From Orychophragmus violaceus (lineage: Eukaryota; Streptophyta; Magnoliopsida; Brassicales; Brassicaceae): DNA of 64,000 nucleotides. Shown piece after piece: positions 20,934-33,174 of the stretch. Below the pieces are notes generated by a model. The model had not been told where the DNA came from and searched no databases. It worked only from the letters and a program-made list of their open reading frames with translations. Both the position numbers and the translations under genes were made by a program. Location of the stretch: contig CM058233.1 in assembly GCA_030180135.1 (NCBI GenBank), forward strand, positions 110,091,994 through 110,155,993, read 5' to 3'. Every line of letters starts with the position of its first letter. Within the stretch, counting starts at the first letter, position 1.

Positions 20934-22006
20934 ATGGAAACAAAGAGGAAGAAGCTTACAAACGGAAGCGTAAACTCATACTCGCTTCCGCTTGATCTCA
21001 TGATGGAGGTACTCAAACGGTTGCCACTGAAAACCCTAATCAGATCCCTCTGCGTATCTAAACTCTGGGCTTCCATGATATTTCATGAAACTGTTCCTGA
21101 ATGAGTCCTTGACTAGACCGAGAGGTCTCGTCTTCGCATTCAGAAAAATATATGATGGTCTAGCCTTCTCAGAAGTTCGCCTCAAAAATGCACACGAAGT
21201 TTCATCGTCTTCTTCTCAAAAATATTTCATGTGACTTTCCACACCCGACTGTCCATGGTTTGATTTGCTATGGATCAGCTTCGGAACTCATGGTAACCCA
21301 TCAGTTACCTTGCCCAAGGTCAATGCAGGGAAGAGAGCCATTAACCGGTACATAGGCTATGATCCCATCAACAACGATTATAAAGTGTTGTGCATCGTAA
21401 GAGGAATCTCTAAGCTGAGAAACAGACGCAGTTTAGCTGAAGAGATACATGTTTTGGCATTGGGATCAACTTATCAGCATTCATGGAGGATGATTCAAGA
21501 CAATGCCATTCCTCCTCACTCTCCTGTAAGCCAGGAACTGTGTTTCAATGGTGTTTTGTATTATCGAGTTTTTACTGGCACAAATGTAAATGATTCTGCA
21601 ATCGAGTTTTGATGTTAGGTCTGAAAAATTTGATCTTATCAAAGGACCTTGCAAATTTCCTTCTTATTCAAAGTTGACAAGCTACGAGGGAAAGCCAGCT
21701 GTCATCTTCTTTGAAAAGAAAATTGAGTTCTACAAGATCCATCTAAGGAGGAATGGTCGAAGAAGACTTTTGTTTTGCCTCCTGCCTTGAGAACAACGAT
21801 GCACTTTCATAGGTTTCAGCACCACTGACACTGACACGGCTGAGATTATTTTTACACCATTAACCGTGCATAGATCACTTTTAAGTGCTGCCTATTTTGA
21901 TCTGAAGAATAATAGTGTGAGTACTGAAGGAACCACAGACGTGTGTGATAATAGTCATCCATACTCTGTCTCCGCTTGTCGGGTTGAGAATCTCATGTTT
22001 CTATAA
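20934..22006 (+). pseudogene. Broken F-box-associated gene (At4g38870-like)
   Basis: The ATG at 20934 opens an F-box (LPLDLMMEVLKRLPLKTLIRS...CVSKLWASMI) that ends in a premature stop at about 21101-21103 after a frameshift. The next frame reads on (YFMKLFLNESLTRPRGLVFAF) to another stop at about 21231. The F-box-associated domain then continues in pieces at 21265-21612 (YDPINNDYKVLCIVRGI) and 21590-21790, ending near 22006 (ENLMFL, stop). At least two stops and two frameshifts make it nonfunctional. Position next to SAUR16 fits At4g38870. Intact relatives are substrate receptors of SCF ubiquitin ligases. Confidence 0.85.
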
Positions 22007-22754
22007 GAGTTTCTGGAGAGGATCATTACTCATTCATTCAGTTCCCCCATCCTGTTGATCATGATCTCCAAACGGTCTTTTATTATTCAGTTAGTATTGT
22101 TCAATCTGACAAGTTCTCTTGATCATTATATATATATACAAAATTTTCATTAATTGTGCTCCATTGCCAGTCATGATCCTAACTTGCAGGCTGCAACTAG
22201 TAATGAATGGCTCAACATTCTTTTGATAGGAGAGGAAATTGTGGTTTTAGAACATATCCATCCATGAGAAATCCAAAAGAAAATTCTGAGCAGAGAGACG
22301 AGTTGAAATATAGTTATGAAAACAGAAGATTGATGAGTGGAAATTGACAAATGATAAATGCAGCTTCCATAGAAAGTGGTTTTACCTATTTACCTTGAAT
22401 TGGTACGTCGTACCTTGTGCTTCTTGTGATTGTTTAAGGCCTCTCAGTCATCATCTAAATCTGTCTATGGGGTTTGAAATTGTGACGAAACCACAAATAC
22501 ACAGAGGCTAAAGAAATCTTAACCATCTTCATATAGATGAATGGTTTTCATTCTCATTAACAAGTAATTAGGGAACCTTTTAAAAATATTGATATGCAAC
22601 TATAACAGCTAAAGCAATTTTAGATACAGCAGCTTTACGTCATCGATCTCACTTGGATTCCAAACCAATCGGAATGTTCAGACTCCAATATCTCCCTATT
22701 GTTGGACCGTTATGTGATGGATGATCTTACTGATCTACTAGAGAAACTGTTTAC

Positions 22755-23412
22755 CTTTTTTGGGAATTATGGCATATATGGATATCAAGAAACTCGTTCA
22801 TTTTTGAGAATAAACCTATCCATCCAGATGTTGAAGTTGGGTACTGTTTTGATGAAGTTAGAGAATGGCTGAAGCTATCTATGCCTGGTACTACTCAGGC
22901 TATATATCATCCTTCAATATTGCTCCTGCTCGATGGTCTCCACCATTACTGAATAGCTTAAAATGTAATGTTGACGCGGCGTTTGATCCTTTATCTGGTG
23001 TGGGTAATGCTGGCTGGATCATTCAATGCACTGTTTTTGTTGGGGATCTCGTATGATGGGTACAGTTTCGTCTCCTCTTGAAGCTGAAGGGAAAGCTTTG
23101 TTATTCGCTATTCAGGATGTTTTACACAGAGGGTTTCATCACATTGCTTTGGAAGGAGATTGTCAGACACTATTTAGATCGTTTACCTCGGATGTCAGAG
23201 ATTGGAGCATTCATAATCTAGTAACCGAAATTAAGCACATCACCAGTTCGTATCCTGATATACAATTCACCTTTACCCGCCGATCAGGAAATCAAGCAGC
23301 TCATCTCATTGCATCCAATTCACGACAGGATTATTCAAGTGTTTTTCCTAATCCGTATTTACCTATTTGGTTGTTCAATACGATTGTCTCTGACCTTGTA
23401 AACAGTTCTTGA
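22755..23412 (+). mobile_element. LINE 3'-end remnant with a frameshifted RNase H domain
   Basis: The first part reads LWHIWISRNSFIFENKPIH, the linker that precedes RNase H in plant non-LTR retrotransposons. The RNase H domain follows in two frames (22865-23056, then 23026-23412) with DAAFDP, EAEGKALLFA and LEGDCQTLF as acidic motifs and the terminal motif RSGNQAAHLIAS, where the last catalytic aspartate is replaced. It is frameshifted near 23030, so it is dead. It lies directly downstream of the broken F-box gene. Confidence 0.75.
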
Positions 23413-24702
23413 TTTTAATATTACTCAGGCCAAAAAAGAAGAAGCAATTTTAGATACAATTGTTTGTGATGTATTACTTAAAATACTAATCTATCAAACT
23501 GATCATTTATTCACACGTTCTTAATTATCATTGTTTTAATTATATATACTCTTTTAATCAATTGGTTTGTTGTGTGTACATATTACAATCAACAAGTTTG
23601 ATTATTTTGTTGTGTATTCAACTAGCTAAACCTTTATATATAATGTACATATATATGAGTGATGAGGCATGATAGATATTATTGGTACTTGTGGATGCAA
23701 TTTATTTCAAACATAAATTGGTATGAACCCAAAGATATACATTCTTGAGAGAGAGTAAACTAAAAGTTGTATGTATGCGAAAAAAAGAAAGAAAAAAGAA
23801 GAGTAGTTGCTATCATATACGATTTGTGGCTCGTAGGAAAAGGAAAAGAGAGAAGAGTAAGTGCATTCAATTTTATAAATAAAAAACTTGAAATGCATTA
23901 AAATAATTCCAATGCATATTAATATTAAATATATATATATATATGTGACCAACTTATAATAATTACTAGAGACATATATGCTTTTGCTTCACCTAAAGAA
24001 GTAATGCACTCAAAATCTGTCTGCGTACTATACTTTTTTTAAGTCATAACACAAAGTCAGAATTTAAACCAAATTTAGAAGAAGAATGAAAAGAACAATT
24101 GTTTGGTATTTTTATTTAATATGCATTAGAATTTAGAACTACTCTAGTGCATGCATTCTAATGAGTTTTGCATATTGAGTCGTCTATGTTGATCTTTTGT
24201 GTTGCTGGTGGGATCGATTTATTTGTTGTTTCTCGTGGATAATATATTGTATTTTATTTATATTATGTTCAAGATGCTTAGCTTTAACAAATATAATTAT
24301 AGGGAAAACAATTGGATGGAAAAATTTAATTTATACATACATTTCAAAAACCAATATATATATAGAAGATTCATACAAAGATCAAACATTTCTTAGTTTC
24401 AAAGAACTCGAACGATCATAAGATTCGAACCTAAAAAAGTTGGCCAATATTCAACTTGCAGTAATCATCTATTAGCGCAAGCCACCACTTATCAGCTCAT
24501 AATTAAAAAACATCGAATACTAGCCCATTAGGGCGAATTAACGAACTAAATAACCCGAGATTTACATGATCCGTGTAGAGAGTGTTCTCTTACAGGTTTT
24601 AGTCCGGGAAAAAACCATTTGGATAACAAATCTTTAATTATCCAAAGGCAAAAAAGAAAGAAAAGAATCTTAGTCTTGATCATAATAATGTCTCTCTCCA
24701 TC
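23413..24702. other. AT-rich intergenic DNA and SAUR16 3' region
   Basis: No exon-like segment. There is a (TA)n run at about 23929-23942. The 3' UTR of SAUR16 (minus strand) should occupy the right end. Confidence 0.45.
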
Positions 24703-25020
24703 TCATCTGATCATGGATGTTAGAGAGAGAAAAACAACTTCTTCACAAGGGATAGTGAGTCCTCCCATGTCGTGGCGGAAACCGAACTCTTCCTCTGCTT
24801 GTTGAAGTAAGATGAGAAATTCTGGATGAGACAAGAAGGTGATTGGTACGATGTACCTCGTACGTTTTTCGCCTACGTAAACCGGAAAATGTCCCTTTGG
24901 TACGTCAAGAGGGAGACCTTCCTCGTCGTAGCATTGTTTCTTGCCTAAGCTAGAGCATCTTTTGAGGATTTGCTTTAGCATTGCTGTTTGTGTTAGCTTT
25001 GAAGATCTCTTTGCCGCCAT
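24703..25020 (-). CDS. SAUR16: SAUR family protein (SAUR16-like)
   Basis: An intronless 105-aa protein, full length for the family. A basic N terminus with a Ser/Cys stretch (KQILKRCSSLGKKQCYDEEG) precedes the SAUR domain (about 38-98: LDVPKGHFPVYVGEKRTRY, FLSHPEFLILLQQAEEEFGF, MGGLTIPCEE). SAUR proteins inhibit PP2C.D phosphatases, so plasma-membrane H+-ATPases stay active and cells expand (family knowledge). A TATA-like box (ATAAATAG on the minus strand) lies about 100 bp upstream of the start. It is close to At4g38860 as I recall it. In this window its usual neighbours SAUR15/14 are separated from it by 23 kb of transposons and a foreign gene block. Confidence 0.95.
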   Translation of the reverse strand: MAAKRSSKLTQTAMLKQILKRCSSLGKKQCYDEEGLPLDVPKGHFPVYVGEKRTRYIVPITFLSHPEFLILLQQAEEEFGFRHDMGGLTIPCEEVVFLSLTSMIR

Positions 25021-28000
25021 TGTTTTAAATATTATTATTGTATAATTTCTTGATGAGAGTGAGAGAGAGAGGAGGAGAAAAGAGAAGTGTTTTGATGAGT
25101 GAGAGGTGGCGCAAATGGGGGCTATTTATGGAGGAGGAGGAGGATGAGGATTGGATGATGCTAAAGCAATAGTATTATCTCTTGATTATCTCATAATGAT
25201 TTAATATTAATATATGATCAAATGATTATCAGATTATTTTAATATTTGGTTAGTGCCGTCTTGTTAGACTCTTCCAATACATTTCGAACGAAATTTCAGC
25301 AGACCAGCTAACTTTATTTTATGAAAATTAATAAATGTGAATTTAGAGCTTTTTATTTGAAGGATGACGTTGAGGGTAATTCAGCTGTTTTAAATAATTA
25401 CAAAAAAAATATTCCAATATATTCACATGCATATTGTAGAGAACTAGTAAAATATATTGTAATGATAAATTAATATTAATTATGTATGGATATATAAAAG
25501 ATTTATTTTTAAGGAGCAGAAGAAAAGCAAGAGGAGGGATATAGAGACGCATGTGACAGAGTGGGATCCAAACCCATTGGGATTTAATTTCATTGTTGGT
25601 CCTCACCAAGACACCATGGTCCCTCTTCTCTCCCTTTCATTAGTTATTATCGTAAACAGGAAAAAAAATATCAATGTGGTAACTATATATATATATATTT
25701 CATAATTACGTACGAAGAGGTATGTAAATATGTACTATAAGTACAATTTTTAATGCACTCCTTAATCTATTTGGCTAAGTATATAGAGCATGCATTTAAT
25801 TAATTACCTCTCTAGCTTATGGTAACTTCTGTCCAACGATATATGTGATTAGATTCCTACTAATCACAAACTAGCAGCCACAATGTAAACTCTAAGGTGG
25901 ACAAAAATGTATACAATGAGAATCAATCCAGTTTCTACACCAACAGAACGATATCACCGGACTAGAACAAAGTTCTATTAAAATTTTAATGTCACTAGAT
26001 CTTTTGAACACTAAGATAGGCTAATCACACGATTTGCAGCTACCATATATAGATTGCAATGTATATATTTATTTTGCAGGGTTTTTATAGGACCTAATGC
26101 TAATTGCTAGATTCACAATTGTCATGTGATGAACTCCAAAATAACCAAAAATGTAACTAATAGATATAAATCAAATTGTGTTAACCAAAAGCCAAAACTA
26201 TTTAATTAACTACAACCATTTGGTTACAAAATATCTACTTAAGAGAATATATTGTAACAAATGCAAACAAAAAAGATGAGTAAGATTGGCCTTGACACTT
26301 GTCTGCAAGTGACCATATTTGTTTACAATAGTTTTGACCATGTTCGATAGTTATATGCTTGTAGACAATGGGCATTTAATAGATCTTTGTTTCTGGTCGT
26401 AAAAGGTTAGGGACAAAGAACATGTTAAGTCTCACGATCTCAAGCTTCCCATCTTTTGTTAACTTATGATGTTCCTCTTCCTAATCCTAATACATGGCGT
26501 CGGCCATAATATAGATCATAGATTAATAATAAGATAATACCTATATATATATATATATATAGAATGTAGATTATATATATATATATATAATGTTGCTGAG
26601 CATTTAGTCCAATTCTACTTATGGTCGGCCTTGAGATTTAGGAGATAAAAATATTAGTGTAAGTATACTTAACAATTCGAGAGCCATAAATTCTTTGTAT
26701 ATTAGCTCCGAAAAATTTAGAGACCGAGACTAATTTTTCATCCGCCATGATTCTACCTTGCATAATAGTTTATTCTGCTTACGCAATGGATGTTCTAGAA
26801 CCCTAAAAAATCAGATAAGCAACTGTAGTTACTTGTATCACACGTAACTATGCAACTATACAAAGGTTTATCTTTGATCTCGAGTTGATTATTGGAAGTT
26901 GCATCAAAAAATCTATCACATCAAGAAACAAGTGAATAAGAATAATGAAGAATCTTGTTTTTTACTCTTAACAACCACAAAAATGGAGAGAGAGTGAGTT
27001 TAGGGGTCGTTGTCAGGGAGAGAGACTAGCATGTTCTGCGAACGAGATTTGTTGGGAGAAGTTTTTACGAATATTTGAAGGGACAGTTTGGCCTTACGGA
27101 CTGAAAAGGACATGAAATCATCCCCCATGTTACTCCTTCCCTAAAACTGTCCTCTTTTGTACATCTTTCCGTTTCTTACAGTGTAATGCACCTTCCTTTA
27201 TTACAGATTTTACTTAGATTTAATCTGTCTGCTCAATTTAGGAAATCTTGAACCTCTATTTTCTAACTTTCACGGCCAGAAATCCCTAAACCCTTGAAAA
27301 ACTGTCATTTTTGGACAACTCTGCTTTCTCCAAAACTAAAACAGAGTAAGCTTAGCTCTCTTTTTTGTCACAAGAAAACAGAGTATTATATATCTTTATT
27401 TCTGATTTTCTCAGATCCAAACAGTTATTATCATTCTTTTGTTTAATATAAATAAACTCTAAAAATCTCAAATATACTACCCATTGAAGTGAATACCTTT
27501 TTCAAAGCTTCAGACAAAACATACAGCTCTGGTTATTAGTGCATATTTACTAAAAAATATTGGTGTCAAATCAAGTATAAGAAAGAAGAAAAAAAAACCA
27601 TTAGAAAGTTCGATGTACGTTTCGTTTAGGAAGTGATTGAATCTGATTTCTATATTCACGTGAAAGACGATTATTCTTTGACAAGACTATAAAAGGCAGA
27701 AACTTAATTATTCATTAAGATTTTTGTTTTCGTTTACCTATGATTCGTCATTGATTGATAGTAGATACAATTATAAAACAACAAATTACATTATACTACA
27801 AAATTGGTGAATTGTAGAGCAAAGATTTTTAACACAATAATAGCCAATCATGCTTATTTCTTGCCGACACATACTATTGCATCAATCGCGCTTCTTGGGA
27901 CCAATGCAACAACACCAAGACTAAATCACTGATCGCAAAAAATAACCCTTTTCCTTTTTGATACTCCATTAGATTGCAACAAATTCTTGGTATAGGATGC

Positions 28001-28331
28001 AACAAAGTTTTACTGCATTGTTAGTTTAGTATTTGAATTTATTTAACCGACACTATGAGCTTATTTATGAAGCCCATGATTACCAGTTGAGCAAGTATAG
28101 TTTAGTTAAGTGGATGCAACATTCATTAATCCTCAACAGAACAGTAAACTCTCTCCATAGTCTCAGCTCCCGGTCAAACACATCAACTAAGAGTTCAAAA
28201 AAATAGTTTAGTTAAATGTTTGTTTGGTTTATTATCAGTTCATTTGTTGGATCGTCAAAGTAAACCGGAACATGTTAAATAATGAGCGTCTAACCGGTTC
28301 ATATAGAACATCGATTTGAGAAAATATAAAG
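25021..28331. other. SAUR16 promoter side and long AT-rich intergenic DNA
   Basis: 3.3 kb without a recognisable gene. It includes GAGGAGGAGGAGGATGAGG near 25128-25150, TA microsatellites at 25687-25700, 26541-26560 and 26573-26588, and AT-rich DNA. The proximal 300 bp on the left is the SAUR16 promoter. I saw no transposon termini. Confidence 0.45.
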
Positions 28332-28563
28332 TACTCCCTCCGTTTTTTGATATAGGAAGTTTTAAAATATTAGTTTTTTTTCAAAATATAAATAGTTCTT
28401 ACGTTTCAATGTAAAAGTTTATTATTTTAATATAAAATTTTAAAAACCAAAATATATTTAAAGAAGTTTCTTGGAAATAATAAAAAATTATAATAATAAA
28501 TAATATTTTCTTGTTTAGAAATAGAGAATTTTTTTTTTAATATGTGTGATTTTACTAAAAGCA

Positions 28564-28568
28564 AATAG
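28564..28568 (+). repeat. Target duplication AATAG of the Copia element, left copy
   Basis: AATAG directly precedes the left LTR and recurs at 33052-33056 directly after the right LTR, a perfect 5-bp duplication. Confidence 0.85.
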
Positions 28569-28709
28569 TGTTGGTTAGGATATCAGTTAGGATATTCTGT
28601 TAGCATATTACTAGATACCTGTATGGTTACGATCTCATACGATCTCATACGCTTGTATATATATCGGTACATACTCAATGATATGATCATCAAGTCTTGT
28701 ACACTTACA
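28569..28709 (+). repeat. Left LTR of the plus-strand Copia element
   Basis: 141 bp. It contains a tandem ACGATCTCAT ACGATCTCAT duplication and a TATATATAT box-like stretch at about 28655-28663, the probable U3 promoter. Confidence 0.9.
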
Positions 28710-28820
28710 TGGTATTAGACGTCTAAAACCGATCCAGCTTCATTCTTTGCGATTTTCTTGTTCTCCTTTTCTCTCCTTCTCGTCTCTCTCTCTCTATCAT
28801 TCTCACTCTTTTCCATCGCA

Positions 28821-31800
28821 ATGGCTGCTATCGTTAACCCTACGTCGCTCACCTCCTCTGAAAAACCATGGGGCATCAGTCAGATCCGAGCGTATATTCC
28901 CATCGTTCTCGATCTCGACAAGATGAACTACGACGTAATGAGAGAACTTTTCGAGACTCATTGTCTCACCTTCGGAGTTCTCGACAACCTTGACGGCACA
29001 GCCGGCGCCACACCTCAAACTGAGAAAGTGTGGAAAGAACGGGATGGTCTCGTGAAGATGTGGATCTACGGAACCATCACCGATTCACTAACCGAGATAA
29101 TTCTCAAACCTAAGAGCACTGCTCACGAGCTCTGGGTTGCCCTGGAGGATCTATTTCGCGACAACAAGGAGAATCGGGCTCTCCAGCTCGAGAATGAGCT
29201 CCGTACAATCACCATCGGAGACCTATCTGTCCAGGAGTACTGTCGCAAGATCAAATCCCTCTCTGATCTCTTGACAAATGTTGACTCTCCTGTCACGGAC
29301 CGAGCCCTTGTCATGCACTGTCTCAACGGCCTGAATGACAAGTTCGAGGGAATTCACAACGTTATTCGCCATCGTGTTCCCTTTCCCAGCTTTCATGTCA
29401 CGCGATCCATGCTCTTGGTCGAGGAAGAGCGCCTCAAGCGCACGGTCAAGCAACCTGCTACAACGGCTGTGAACACTTCCTCACCCATTGTGCTATACAC
29501 GGCGGACTCATCCACTCAACACCAGCCATCGTCTCATCACAACAGCAACAGACATGGAAACAAGAACAATCGTGGTCGCGGCGGTCGTGGCAATCGAGGC
29601 AAAGGTCGACATAATCAGTTTGGTGCTCCACAGTATCACGCTGGTGGTTTTGGCTATCCACCATGGTCCTACGGTCCTCCTCAGTGGCCCTACCAGTACT
29701 ATCCAGGTGGTCACCAAATGGTCCAGGCTGCCCCGGCTTATCCATTTCCGCAGATGCCATCTTCACAACCTGGTGTGCTTGGTCCCTATCAACCACGTCA
29801 CACGACTCCTCAACATGAAGCACATCTTGCCAACACCATGGTTCCCACGGCCTTGGCGAATGCTTTTAACACGATGACACTTCAGCAACCTAATAACCCG
29901 GCTTGGTACATGGATTCCGGAGCAACGGATCACATCACCGGTTCTCAAGGTAATCTCACTTCTGTGTTTAGTTCGAGTATCACGCCTGCAGTTTTAGTCG
30001 GTAATGGATCTTTAGCTCCTGTTACACAATCCGGTGCTTCATTTATATCCACACATTCTCGTCCTCTTTCTCTTACAAATGTGCTCGTTTGTCCCTCCAT
30101 TGTTAAGAATCTTGTTTCTGTCCGTCGATTTGTTACTGACAATAATTGCTCAATCGATTTTGACCCCTTTGGTTTCTCTATTAAGGATCTGAAAACCAGG
30201 AAACTCCTACTCCGCTGTGATAGTTCAGGACCCCTGTACTCGGTGACTCCGTCAACGCCTTCTCTTGCTCTCACCACGGGAAGTTCGATCTGGCACTGAC
30301 GGCTCGGTCATCCGGGATCATCTGTTCAACGTTCTTTATTTTCTTCAGGATTGTTTTCTAGGAATAAGGCCGACTTGACTGTTTTGTGTCATGCATGCCA
30401 ATTGGGTAAACATGTTAAGCTGCCTTTCTTTTCATCTTCTACTACTGTCTCTGAACCATTTCAAATCATTCATTCAGATATTTGGACTTCTCCTGTCTTG
30501 AGTAATAGTTGTTTCAAGTATTATCTACTTTTTCTTGATCATTTTACTCACTTTATTTGGATCTATCCTTTGCACAGAAAAAGCGAAACACTTGGGAAAT
30601 ACATTCAATTCTCTAATCTCATTAAGACTCAGTTTAACAAATCGATCCGTTCTTTTCAGTGTGACAATGGGGGTGAATACACGAGCACAACCTTTCTTGA
30701 CTATCTGGCCAATTGAGGAACACAAATCCGGCTCTCTTGCCCACATACCTCACAACAAAATGGTCGAGCTGAACGAATGCTTCACACTATTAACAACCTG
30801 GTGCGAACTCTTCTTGTTCAAGCTCACCTGCCGGTTTCATATTGGGTCGAGGCCTTATTTACCTCGGTCGATCTTCTTAACCTCCTTCCTTCTTCTTCGA
30901 TCAGCAATGACATTCCTTCTCAGCGTTTACATCATAAACCTGTCTTTTACAATCACCTTCGGGTATTTGGCTGTTTATGTTATCCTAATCTTCTCTCCAC
31001 ATCTTCTCACAAACTTGCTCCTAGATCTACAACTTGCATCTTTTTAGGATATCCGGAGCATCACAAGGGATACAGGTGTTTGGATATGGTTTCGCGAAAG
31101 ATAATCATCTCAAGACACGTTATCTTTTTCGAAAACATTTTTCCATTCGCTAACCTACCAGCGGCTCCATCTTCCCGACCTGAGCTGCCGTATGTTCCTT
31201 CCCCGGTTATCCCACCACCACCGCTTCCTTCTCCCCCCACCGATACTCAACCGCCGGTGGCTCGTCGTCCAGTTCAGCCCAACCATCGTATGACCACACG
31301 CCTCAAAGACGGTATTACAAAACCGCTTGTGCGGATGTGCTTACATACTGATACAATCTCACCTCTTCCTCTCTCTCTCATGTACAGGCTGCTAAAGATC
31401 CAAACTGGACTAACTCTATGCAGGTGGAATATGATGCTCTTATTAAACGCAGAACGTGGGACTTGGTTCCACGTCCTCGCAATACTAATGTGATTCGTTC
31501 CATGTGGCTTTTTCGTCATAAGTTTGATGCAGATGGAAAGCTCCAACGCTACAAGTCACGGTTAGTAGCTAATGGCAAATCACAGCAACTGGGAATTGAT
31601 TGCGATGAGACTTTTAGCCCCGTGGTTAAACCGGCCTCCATTCGGACAGTCCTACACGTTGCCCTTGCTCGCGGTTGGCCACTCCGACAACTCGATGTCA
31701 AAAACGCCTTCCTTCACGGCAACTTGGAGGAAACCGTTTACATGCACCAGCCTCCGGGATTTACAGATAAATTGAAACCATCACATGTCTGTTTACTCCG

Positions 31801-32920
31801 ACGCTCGCTCTATGGCCTTAAACAGGCTCCGAGGGCGTGGTATAACCGGTTTGCTTCCGTCGCTCGCACCATTGGATTCATTCAAATCCGCTCCGACTCG
31901 TCTCTCTTTACCTTGGGTCGAGATAAGCCTTAAGCGTTCCTTCTCTTATATGTCGATGACATCGTCCTTACTGCTGCTTCAACAACACTATGCGATCAGA
32001 TTGTTGCAAAGCTTGGATACGCCTTTGACCTTACGGCTCTTGGTCGACTACATCACTTTCTCGGTATTGCAGTCACATACAATGATGCTGGAATTCTGCT
32101 CAGCCAACAGAACTATGCTGCTGATGTTCTCCACCGTGCACAAATGTCACAATGTAACCCGACAAATACACCAGTGGACACAAAGATGAAACTTGCGGCT
32201 GAAGATAGTGCACCGGTCTCTGACCCTTCTCTCTATCGCAGCTTAGCTGGGGCATTGCAGTATCTTACATTCACGCGTCCCGACATTGCGTTTGCCATCC
32301 AGCAGGTGTGTTTATTTATGCATGACCCGCGTGAGAATCACTTCACAGCTCTGAAACGCATCCTCCGGTACGTCAAGGGCACAATATCACATGGCCTCCA
32401 ACTGAATAGATCATCGCTTACGGACCTGGTCGCCTACTCCGACGCTGATTGGGCCGGTTGTCCATCGACACGACGTTCCAATTCGGGTTATGCGGTGTTT
32501 CTGGGTGATAGTCTGATCTCGTGGTCGTCCAAACGACAACACACCGTCTCCCGGTCTAGCGCAGAGGCAGAGTATCGCGGTGTCGCTAATGCTGTTGCTG
32601 AGACATCATGGCTTCGTAATCTTCTTCTCGAACTCGGGTGTCCTCTCACTAAAGCCACATTTGTTTACTGCGACAACATATCGGCCGTCTACCTCTCCTG
32701 CAATCCAATACAACACCAACGCACGAAACATGTTGAGATCGATCTCCACTTTGTGCGTGAACGGGTTCAACTCGGCCAGCTTCGTGTCCTCCACGTTCCA
32801 TCATCGTCTCAATATGCTGATATCTTTACCAAGGGCTTACCGTCTCCACTCTTCAATGACTTTCGTACCAGTCTCAACGTCCGCACACCTACCGTTGGAC
32901 TGCGGGGGAGTGTTGGTTAG
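28821..32920 (+). pseudogene. Copia gag-pol, interrupted
   Basis: Starts at ATG 28821. Order of domains: UBN2-type gag (28821-29450), Gly/Arg-rich linker without a CCHC zinc knuckle, protease with WYMDSGATDHI (about 29905), GAG-pre-integrase HACQLGKH (about 30387), integrase core with D and DNGGEY motifs (30480-30720), reverse transcriptase with YVDD (about 31950), RNase H with SDADWAGC (about 32440). Damage: TGA at 30297-30299, TGA at 30714-30716, a frameshift in the CTCTCTCTCTC run near 31370-31380, and TAA at 31931-31933. The final stop falls inside the right LTR at 32918-32920. It cannot make its own pol. Confidence 0.93.
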
Positions 32921-33051
32921 GATATCAGTTAGGATATTCTGTTAGCATATTACTAGATACATGTATGGTTACGATCTCATACGATCTCATACGCTTGTAT
33001 ATATATCGGTACATACTCAATGATATGATCATCAAGTCTTGTACACTTACA
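32911..33051 (+). repeat. Right LTR of the plus-strand Copia element
   Basis: 141 bp, one substitution from the left LTR. It is preceded by a polypurine tract and followed by AATAG. Confidence 0.9.
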
Positions 33052-33174
33052 AATAGATGGGGTATAAACCTAGAGAAGAAAAAGAACAAGTTAAGTGCAT
33101 TGTTTTGATTGCTACAAATCCTATATAAAGAACACGATATATTCAGAGTGGATCGCTAATAAGCCTCCAATGAG

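Larger units (their letters stand above)
28569..33051 (+). mobile_element. Ty1/Copia LTR retrotransposon, complete ends, dead ORF
   Basis: 4.48 kb with 141-bp LTRs (28569-28709 and 32911-33051) that start TGTTGG, end CTTACA and differ at one position (CCTGTATGG versus CATGTATGG). The primer-binding site TGGTATTAGAC follows the left LTR at 28710 (initiator tRNA-Met type, with one change from TGGTATCAGA). The polypurine tract GCGGGGGAG precedes the right LTR. The 5-bp duplication is perfect. One difference in 141 bp implies a recent insertion. Confidence 0.95.
28334..33062. mobile_element. Stowaway-type MITE, split by the Copia insertion
   Basis: The left end CTCCCTCCGTTTTTTGATAT begins at 28334 after a TA dinucleotide (28332-28333). 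The right end is at 33057-33062 followed by TA (33063-33064). Taken together the outer terminal reads AAATAGATGGGG, the imperfect complement of the left end. Removing the Copia element and one copy of its 5-bp duplication leaves about 240 bp, normal for a Tc1/mariner-derived MITE. The Copia element inserted 6 bp (11 bp counting the duplicated site) from the right end. Confidence 0.65.

Noticed and set aside
22865..23412. A domesticated RNase H gene
   Set aside because: Frameshifted near 23030, one catalytic acid lost, and linked to typical LINE linker sequence upstream.
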